This document shows positions 58,501 to 64,000 of a stretch of DNA of 64,000 nucleotides, piece by piece (within the stretch, counting starts at the first letter, position 1; each line of letters starts with the position of its first letter). The translations under genes were made by a program, and so were the position numbers. Origin of the DNA: Solen grandis (taxonomy: Eukaryota; Mollusca; Bivalvia; Adapedonta; Solenidae); contig CM037792.1 in the NCBI GenBank assembly GCA_021229015.1, forward strand, positions 3,345,933 through 3,409,932, read 5' to 3'. The notes below the pieces were generated by a model. The model was given only the letters and a program-made list of their open reading frames with translations. It did no database searches and had not been told where the DNA came from.

Positions 58501-61240
58501 CTGCCAAACAACATACCCCTATCCAATCACTCTCCATGGAATTCATCCAGGCGAGCTAAAAACTGATAATTTGACAAAATGTTCACATATAACTCTGGCT
58601 GATAATTCAACACACTGTTCACAAAAAACTCCTGGCCAATAAATGAAGTTTATCATAATAACAAAAACGATGAAAATCCAAGTACCAACCTTCCTTTTGT
58701 TCTTCCATCATGTCTTCCTCCGCCCACTTCTCGGTGTAGTGCATTCCCAGTGATGGAACCTTGAAGTAGTCGGCATCGTCTTCATGCGTCCGCAACAACT
58801 CTTCCAGAAATTTCAAGTCCTCGTTAGAGATATCTGTACAGTATGGTTCAACGGACGTCCAGAACTTGTTCACTGCATTGTTCTTTGGGAGTTTTGGCAC
58901 CTCCACTGATGGAGAGTCAACAAGGTCAAAGTCTGGCACTCGTACCTGGAAATGTTGAGGTTTAAAGACTTTCAATGAAGTCAACATTTCAGTATCAAGT
59001 AAGCAAACATTGGATATTCTAACATAAAAAAACAAAGAAATTTACAGGGCATGTTTGTTACTAATTGTAAGTTTCAGTATATCCAATCAAAATATATATA
59101 GAAGAAGAAAAACCCAGCACTGCAAGGCATGGCTGCCATTGGGATTGAAGGTTTGAAACTTGTTTGGGTTAAAAGAAATCAACAATACCCCAAACCTTTG
59201 TATTTGAAAAGCTGTAAAGTAATGCAATAGCACTATGAAACATTAATGGGATAACTACACATTGAGAAATTCTATCATTTTATATATTGTATGATGCCTG
59301 AAAAAAGATAACCATAATGAATGAATGTCAAAGAAAAAATATGTTGTTTATTTCAAATATTGTTCAAGTAATCGTGAAAATGTTCTTGAACCTTTACACT
59401 GTCATTATCAAAGTCTCTTCAATTTATTGTTTCACACGTATCATGAATTTATTCTTTAAATCTAAAGAAAAAAATTGATATCAATATCTTTCTTAAATGT
59501 TAAGGAAAATCTTACATGTTAAGAAGAACCTAAATCTTAATTTTACGGAAAATTTAGCTATCTAAGATTAATTTTAAGGTTAAAATGAATATTGATTACA
59601 GCCCCAGATATATATAAGAAATGAAAAGAACATGGACGCATGGACATGGGTAACTCCAAATGCCCATTCTCCATTCTTCGAATGACAGGGGCATAAAAAT
59701 TAACAGACAAAAAACACAAAAGCATGCAATCAATAAACAATTGTTCACCATCAGGAATGGTAAACAAGGGTTCAAAGGAACACTAAAAATCAACAATTTT
59801 ACTATAGTACCTATACATAATCATATGAGAATAAAAGAATGTTAAAATGCCTCACCACAGCATAATAACCTACAAGTTTCAGAGCTTTCTTTTCTCCCTC
59901 TCAAAAGATTTTATGACAGTCTTTATTGTTTGATATATTAATTGTTGCTTTGTTTTTCTTTCTTTTTTTAATTTCACTTTAACAGTGCTTGACGCCATGA
60001 AGCAAGTTAGCTGATTGAAAAGTCATGATGACTTTTCAGTTAATTCTAATAAATTTGAATGACAAGTGTATCAATTAAATATAAATGCACATAATTATAA
60101 TGTAATATATATTTAGGTATGTCTCGTTGTTTTAATGAAATTGTCTATTATTATAATGTTTTTTCTCCATTTTTTTTACAACAACTTGTACATAACAAAG
60201 TAATTTCAAAGAAAGACTGGTGCTACAGGTATATTGCTACAAATGAACAATATATCCCTAACAAACATTTTTCCTATTTAACCCTATACCTCATGAATAC
60301 TCATGTACAAGTTAATGACTTGATGAATATTAACTGACTGAACTTTATAAGGTATATAAAACAATGGAATTTTCTTTGCTGTGCAGACTGTGTAGAATTT
60401 AATCCATTGTTTCATACAGGCTCATTCTGATGCAATGGTAAATAGAACAGAAACTGTCTGATCAGGGTCTCCTCAGTTTACTTATACAATATTGTAGCTA
60501 AAATCTTGCATAGTCTGCACAACAGAAAACAAGAAATGACATGAAACCAGGTTTTCAAGTGTCAACCCAGGCAAGAAAAACTATTTTTAATAAAAGTGAC
60601 CTTGACTCTATAGACATGAAATCAATCCCTCTTCCAATAAGGTATCTATGTACTAAATCTGATCATACCTCACTCCTAAAGGAATTGATTTGACGGAAAT
60701 GAAAAATCTATTTTTAGCAACAGTGACCTTGAACCCTTTCATCCTAAAAATCAGTCCCAATCTTCCTCTTCCCATAAAGCATCTACCTACAAAGTATGAA
60801 AAACTGTATCTCTACTCAAACAAGAGATATTCCATGGAAACAAAATGTTTGAAGCTCGCCCGTCCATCTGCCTGCCCGCCCAACGACATACCCCATTCCA
60901 ATAACCAGGATTTTCGTTTGAAACCTGATTAAAAATCCATACACACCATTCAAAGTTCCAAAAATCAATATTCATCATAAATTAGCACACAAATATTCAT
61001 GAGGTAAAAGGTAAATCCGAAGACACTAGTTCTAAATCTACCGTCACAACACCGATGACAACATCAATGTACTTAGGAAGGGTTGTGAGGTCTTACTTTG
61101 GCAACATCTTGTACCTGCATTCTGCCCTTTATTTTAGAGGCAACCGGGGTACCAGACCCTTTTCCGCTGGAATCCTTGAACTTTTTAGAAGGACGGCCAT
61201 CATCCCCTCCTTTGCCTCGCTTGCTAGGAGTGTCTGGTTG
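46388..61240 (-). CDS. TADA3: Transcriptional adapter 3 (ADA3), seven C-terminal coding exons; 5' part outside window
   Basis: ADA3 joins ADA2 and GCN5/PCAF in the histone acetyltransferase module of SAGA and ATAC, in the nucleus. In transcript order the exons are 61097-61240, 58690-58945, 56599-56683, 55176-55291, 52821-52931, 51424-51617 and 46388-46516: 1035 nt, 344 aa plus stop, with every phase matching. Recognisable blocks are NKFWTSVEPYCTDIS, LGMHYTEKWAEEDMMEEQKE, SPFGPLTQRLVSALIEENI, ISPKALAKQLN, ELRAKQTELKAV, YRLAKDEMGRQEMRRKL and AYRKIQLAKQKKKTPTKKER. All are collinear with vertebrate TADA3 (432 aa). The missing ~90 N-terminal residues should lie beyond 64000. Introns are full of repeats. 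Confidence 0.92.
46765..46985 (-). repeat. Inverted partner of the 37590 repeat
   Basis: Reverse complement of the 37590-37805 repeat: TCCCACTGAGCCAGGCCCCC, CATCACTGCAGGGAGT, AAACCTCTGATGGG. It lies in the long last intron of TADA3. Confidence 0.8.
46986..47815. other. TADA3 last intron, AT-rich repeats
   Basis: AT-rich low-complexity sequence with blocks such as GACCTTGACCTTTGCATTTT. No gene is supported. Confidence 0.45.
47820..48160. repeat. Dispersed repeat ending in a short hairpin
   Basis: AAAGGGGCAGTTGACAGAG, CGCCACCTAGCGGCAAAAC and an A-rich run lead to a hairpin TAGGTTTTCG...CGAAAACCTA. The 104-aa plus-strand ORF is low complexity and ends in the repeat. Confidence 0.45.
48161..48919. 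other. TADA3 last intron, nothing recognised
   Basis: No supported exon or repeat; a 63-aa Phe-rich ORF has no features. Confidence 0.45.
48925..49115 (-). repeat. SINE family 1 copy (head missing)
   Basis: Reverse complement of the family body: GACAGGATTTCAGTCATTTG, TATCACGCCGTAGACATGTG, CTTATATGCTGAATGCCAAG. It stops before the tRNA-like head. The 108-aa ORF at 49004 is not a gene. Confidence 0.85.
49293..51237 (-). mobile_element. Composite element with six ~320-bp tandem units, each with an X-box-like palindrome
   Basis: The ends are AACAAGAGGCCCATGATGGC at the left and (CACGACGGACG)n then CACTTTGTGCTCAGGTGAGC at the right, the inverse of the 20106 element. Six units carry CCATGGCAACCAGAGTTCT at 49441, 49773, 50092, 50411, 50682 and 51002. 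Spacing is 319-332 except one of 271, which has a deletion. Five of the six have GTTGCCATGGCAAC, a full RFX X-box palindrome; the last reads GTAGCCATGGCAAC. ORFs of 63-74 aa repeat with the units and are not genes. Confidence 0.88.
51424..51617 (-). CDS. TADA3 exon (ADA3 coiled region)
   Basis: 194 nt between GTTTCCAG and GAG|GTAACC. It encodes an acidic DFEDDEEDDENDEILKEL stretch and the helical QTELKAVCQHN, YRLAKDEMGRQEMRRKL segment. Confidence 0.92.
51655..51850 (-). repeat. SINE family 1 copy, diverged
   Basis: GGTTTAACATCCCATCAACC, TACTGCAGTATTGTGCCAGA and TATACCAGTATCATTTTAAC fit the family 1 body in reverse orientation with many changes. It lies 38 bases upstream of the acceptor side of the 51424 exon. 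Confidence 0.65.
51860..52810. other. TADA3 intron, nothing recognised
   Basis: AT-rich intronic sequence without a supported repeat or exon. A Cys-rich 83-aa minus-strand ORF at 52457-52708 has no splice or homology support. Confidence 0.5.
52821..52931 (-). CDS. TADA3 exon (ADA3 domain, LAKQLN)
   Basis: 111 nt between CACTTCAG and CAGG|GTATGT. It encodes PLDESAAISPKALAKQLN and LEKRIKRELEEQ. Confidence 0.9.
53330..53571. mobile_element. piggyBac-type MITE with central hairpin, copy 2
   Basis: It has the same layout and nearly the same sequence as 40459-40704: TTAACCCTTTCCCTCATAG ... CTATATGAGGGAAAGGGTTAA, flanked by TTAA, with the GAACAGCATAAAACCAGATC hairpin. It lies in a TADA3 intron. 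Confidence 0.8.
53572..55175. mobile_element. Nested composite repeats in a TADA3 intron
   Basis: The outer repeat is of the 57.56-58.56 kb type (GTTTTTTGGCAAATTTTAAGTC at left; AAAAAGGGCTAAAACTGTGT to AAGTGTACC at right). The inner element at 53807-55099 has ends AAACAAGAGCTGTCACAGGA/GCTCGACTATTCAA and TTTGAATAGTCGAGCTA. It carries about seven ~180-bp units with GCATGCAAAACTTTAACCAA and GGGGCCATAATT. The inner element splits the outer one. Confidence 0.7.
55176..55291 (-). CDS. TADA3 exon (PFGPLTQRL block)
   Basis: 116 nt between GTGTTCCAG and AATG|GTACAC. It encodes MHDESPFGPLTQRLVSALIE and ENIMTPLDDEM. The donor falls at the edge of a repeat whose conserved end is GTGTACC on the plus strand. 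Confidence 0.9.
55374..55523. mobile_element. Palindromic MITE in a TADA3 intron
   Basis: ATTATGTTGCAGCAGCTTTT through GGCTTCGTATTTTGCTAC is mirrored by GTAGCAAAATACAAAGCCAC through AAAAGCTACTGCAACATAAT. Arms are about 42 bases with few mismatches. Confidence 0.8.
55530..55730. mobile_element. Second small MITE, adjacent
   Basis: ATTATATACCTATAAAT at the left is mirrored by ATTTATAGGTATATAAT at the right, about 200 bases apart. It directly abuts the 55374-55523 palindrome. Confidence 0.55.
56258..56520. repeat. Dispersed repeat plus SINE family 1 remnant
   Basis: GGTCTCCTCTGTTTGCTCAT and CAGATTCTACACAGTCTGCA recur, diverged and partly inverted, at 41000-41150 and 60360-60560. From 56445 a family 1 SINE remnant follows (CAGTATTTCAGCCATTTGGG). 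The 126-aa ORF spanning both is not a gene. Confidence 0.6.
56599..56683 (-). CDS. TADA3 short exon
   Basis: 85 nt between ATATTACAG and GTTGG|GTATGT. It encodes AKISDKRRSNGI and GATSLLKQTEV, corresponding to the less conserved region with DALLKKSEAQ in vertebrates. Phases on both sides fit only this reading. Confidence 0.8.
56690..57555. other. TADA3 intron, nothing recognised
   Basis: AT-rich, with a short (GTAT)n tract near 57211-57226. No exon or element ends are seen. Confidence 0.5.
57558..58562 (+). repeat. Composite element with ~170-bp tandem units ('GGGGCCATAACTGTG')
   Basis: Units contain AAATTCTAA(G)TTGAAAAGGG, CCATAACTGTGT, GGATTTTGCC, TTCATTTTATTGGGATAAA and GGGAGTTATTGTGTGGACAA. 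The right end has GACGCCATCCACCCACCCAC and CCAGGCGAGCTAAAAAC. It lies in a TADA3 intron, and single units recur at 12283 and 53572. Confidence 0.8.
58690..58945 (-). CDS. TADA3 exon (conserved FWTSVEPYC block)
   Basis: 256 nt between TTTCCAG and GAAG|GTTGGT, a weak donor. It encodes VPKLPKNNAVNKFWTSVEPY through LGMHYTEKWAEEDMMEEQKE, nearly matching vertebrate TADA3. Confidence 0.93.
58946..60359. other. TADA3 intron, nothing recognised
   Basis: AT-rich intron with short ORFs (59558-59845, 60119-60337) lacking splice or homology support. Confidence 0.5.
60360..60935. repeat. Dispersed repeats in a TADA3 intron
   Basis: 60360-60540 matches the 56258/41000 repeat (GCAGACTGTGTAGAATTTAA, GATCAGGGTCTCCTCAGTTT). 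60550-60935 is a two-unit composite (GTGACCTTGA, AAATCAATCCC/AAATCAGTCCCAAT) ending GCTCGCCCGTCCATCTGCCT, like the GC-rich ends of the other composite elements. Confidence 0.55.
61097..61240 (-). CDS. TADA3 exon (linker, first seen)
   Basis: 144 nt, phase 0 at both ends, between AATTCCAG and AAA|GTAAGA. It encodes a basic, Ser/Gly/Pro-rich linker (SKRGKGGDDGRPSKKFKDSS) with an NLS-like character, in the place of the basic linker of vertebrate TADA3. Confidence 0.8.
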
Positions 61241-61244
61241 CTGG

Positions 61245-62105
61245 AATTGCAGAAATATAGAGAACATGTTTAACAGAAGCATTAATTATACACAGTTATA
61301 TACTGTTTGATTCATTAGTCAACTATTTATCACTAAAAAGTTAAATTATTGGAGTGAAGTTTGATCAATTGTCATCAATACCATTAAATAATTATACAAT
61401 ACCCTAGCTCTTATATTTCTATATATATTGTCTATTGTAGATTTACAGCAATAAAAAATTCAAATTTAAACGAGTCCAATGATCAATTCCCAAGTCCCAG
61501 ACCTGTGCTAATTTCAACTACTGCAATATGGCTATTTCATTGGTCACTTCAATTTAATTGATGCAAGAGATTAAAACCAATCAATATGTGTTCAATACAC
61601 GTCATGAAAACAGAAAAGGCAATTAACACAAGGCTTTATAATGGAGATAAATAGAAAGGTCAAAGATTTGGAGTTATCTGTAATAGAACCACACCCTTCC
61701 CTAACAACATAGTTGGCACCAGCTTTTTCATATTTGTTCCAAGTTATAATTACACTAAGTTGGAATATTGTAAAAATTCAGTAACATCAGGGTTTTCCTT
61801 AAGATTCAGAATAGAAGGCTAATTTTAAATTGAAGGAGGCACGGAGGTCTGTGGGGTCCTATGTTTTCTTGTGATTCTTTTCATTTTCTTTGAATTATTT
61901 CCTTTTTTTATACAATTTGAGGAATTTGCGCCCGCCATATATAGAAAATAAATTATAATCTGGACAGAAATTCATTGTAACATTGAATAATGGGAGATAA
62001 CTCATACAAGTGCAGGTAGAACCAGTGGATGCTCCCCGAACTGTGCTTTGTCACTTGATTGGCTTATTATATTACATGAGCTCCGGACAAAACTTCAGTA
62101 TGAAA
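61245..62105. other. TADA3 intron or 5' flank, no further exon seen
   Basis: I looked on the minus strand for the N-terminal TADA3 exons and found no conserved block bounded by splice sites. The remaining exons are probably past 64000. Confidence 0.45.
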
Positions 62106-63646
62106 AACAAGAGGGCTATGATGGCCCTGAAACGCTCACCTGAGTACCATTGCTACAACTGATTACAAGGTTTTTAAACAGACAAGAATTCTGATATAAC
62201 TCAATCTTAAACATTTTAGCCCTGACAATACTACACACCAAATATATAAGCACTGGGCCTTATGGTTTCAGAGGAGAAGACTTAGTGCGGGGTCATTTAT
62301 CTCCAAAGGGCCACCATTTTGAAAATCTTGATAATAATCCATTAGATGATACTACATACCAAATATCTAATCTCTAGGCCTTATGGATTCAAAGAAGAAG
62401 ATTTTTAAAGATTTTCCTATATAACTCTTTGTAAAACAAGTGACCCCTATTGCGGGGGCATTTATCACCATAGAGTCATGATTTGAACAATCTTGGTAAT
62501 GAACCATTAGATGATGCTACATACCAAATATCTAATCTCTAGGCCTTATGGATTCATAGAAGAAGATTTTTAAAGATTTTCCTATATAATCTATGTAAAA
62601 CAAGTGACCCCTGGTGCGGGGGCATTTATCACATAGGGCATGATTTGAACAATCTTGGTGAACCATAAGATGATGCTACATATGAAATATCTAAGCTCTA
62701 GGCCTTATGGATTCATAGAAGAAGATTTTTAAAGTTTTTCCTATATAAATCTATGTAAAACAAGTGACCCCTGGTGCGGGGGCATTTATCACCATAGGGC
62801 TATGATTTGAACAATCTTGGTAATGAACCATAAGATGATGCTACATACCAAATATCTAATCTCTAGGCCTTATGGATTCATAGAAGAAGATTTTTAAAGA
62901 TTTTCCTATATAACTCTATGTAAAACAAGTGACCCCTGGTGCGGGGGCATTTATCACCATAGGGTCATGATTTGTACAATCTTGGTAATGAACCATAAGA
63001 TGATGCTACATACCAAATATCTAATCTCTAGGCCTTATGGATTCATAGAAGAAGATTTTTAAAGATTTTCCTATATAACTCTATGTAAAACAAGTGACCC
63101 CTGGTGCGGGGGCATTTATCAATGTAGGGCTATGATTTGTACAATCTTGGTAATGAACCATTAGATGATGCTACATACCAAATATCTAATCTCTAGGCCT
63201 AATGGATTCATAGAAGAAGATTTTTAAAGATTTTCCTATATAACTCTATGTAAAACAAGTGACCCCTGGTGCGGGGGCATTTATCACCGCAGGGCTATGA
63301 TTTGTACAATCTTGGTAATGGCCCATAAGATGATGCTACATACCAAATATCTAAGCTCTAGGCCTTGCAGTTTTGCAGAAGAAGATTTTCAAAGTTTGCA
63401 TTTTTAAAATCTATTTTTAGCTCCTGTGACCTACTTTTTTAACCAATCTGAATAATTTGTACAACTTTGATAGAGGGCATCATAAGGATGATTCCTGTGA
63501 AGTTTGGTCAAAATCCCTTCAGCGGTTCATGAGGAGATGTTTAAAGCAAATTGTTGACGACGGACGGACGCACGCACGGACGACGGACGACGGACAAAAG
63601 GCGATCACAATAGCTCACCATGAGCACGTTGTGCTCAGGTGAGCTA
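62106..63646 (-). mobile_element. Composite element with ~165-bp tandem units
   Basis: The ends are AACAAGAGGGCTATGATGGC and, at right, (ACGGACG)n then GAGCACGTTGTGCTCAGGTG. Units carry GTGACCCCTGGTGCGGGGGC, ATTTATCACCATAGGGCTAT, CCAAATATCTAATCTCTAGG and GATTTTTAAAGATTTTCC, at 62442, 62606, 62766, 62931, 63096 and 63261 (160-165 spacing). It has the same ends as 20106-21118 and 49293-51237 but unrelated units. Confidence 0.88.
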
Positions 63647-63739
63647 AAAACAAAGTGCAATAACTCCTAAATTATGCAAAAAGTAACATGTGTTATGCTC
63701 CGGACAAAATTACGATGGATGGATAAACAAACAGATGAA

Positions 63740-63975
63740 TGGGACAAACAGACAGACAAAGCACATGTATGCTTTCCCTTCAGAGAGCATAAAAATGATC
63801 ACGGTAGAGCTAGTTCTTGTTTATTCCACTTCCCAATCTCACTGTCAATTTATATTTTTAGTTTCAAGTCAATGCCTTTTATAGTTATGGCCAATGTTAA
63901 ATGTTGCTGACAAACCAACAAACAGACAGGGCAAAAACAATATGCCCCCAATCACAGTTCTCAGGGGCATAAAAA
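63740..63975 (-). repeat. Fragment of the 39438-type composite repeat
   Basis: CAAACAGACAGGGCAAAAAC, AATATGCCCCCAATCACAG and TCTCAGGGGCATAAAAA are the inverse of the 39440-39480 end (GATCGGGGGCATATTGTTTT, TGCCCTGTCTG). The ORFs at 63674-63910 are not genes. Confidence 0.65.
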
Positions 63976-64000
63976 AACTTCTACCTATACAAAATTTTAA

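Overview
This is an AT-rich, intron-rich animal nuclear window. Short exons sit in long repeat-filled introns, with dense tRNA-derived SINEs, MITEs and composite repeats carrying internal tandem arrays. Two genes match well-conserved animal proteins. The repeat repertoire (elements ending in AGCTCACCTGAGCAC, (CGTCCGT)n tracts, V-like tRNA SINEs) looks like a bivalve mollusc; that taxonomic call is an inference.

Layout. 1-13.4 kb is gene-poor: SINE copies, a hAT-type MITE with an intact 8-bp target duplication, an LTR-like fragment and one doubtful exon. 13.7-26 kb holds, on the minus strand, a C-terminal chitin-binding (peritrophin-A/CBM14) exon and, upstream of it, about 9 kb of roughly 1-kb duplicated units. 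These units carry small Ser/Thr-rich exons of 60 and 63 nt. All exons are in phase 1, the same phase as the CBM14 exon, so they may form one peritrophin/mucin-like gene with an exon-amplified stalk. The array is interrupted by two composite repeat elements and is followed by a Penelope-like retroelement relic. 27.7-30.6 kb holds CRE/ETS-motif tandem repeats split by a 2.2-kb foldback of a ~55-bp minisatellite. 31.0-32.6 kb is a decayed Polinton/Maverick-like cluster (zinc-finger protein, packaging ATPase, C2HC protein, small basic protein) ending at a 100-N gap.

32.86-45.2 kb holds a complete nine-exon choline/ethanolamine kinase gene (371 aa, + strand). Its last intron contains a Tc1 transposon nested in a MITE. 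46.4-61.2 kb holds the C-terminal seven coding exons of TADA3 (minus strand, 344 aa); the 5' exons lie beyond the window. The two genes are tail to tail, 1.2 kb apart. 62.1-64 kb is composite tandem-repeat elements.

The two housekeeping genes have no evident functional link: one makes phosphocholine for membrane lipids and the other is a subunit of SAGA/ATAC histone acetyltransferase complexes. The parts most worth a second look are the phase-1 exon array, the Polinton-like relic, the foldback minisatellite, the X-box-bearing repeat and a TADA3 splice donor that appears to come from a repeat.
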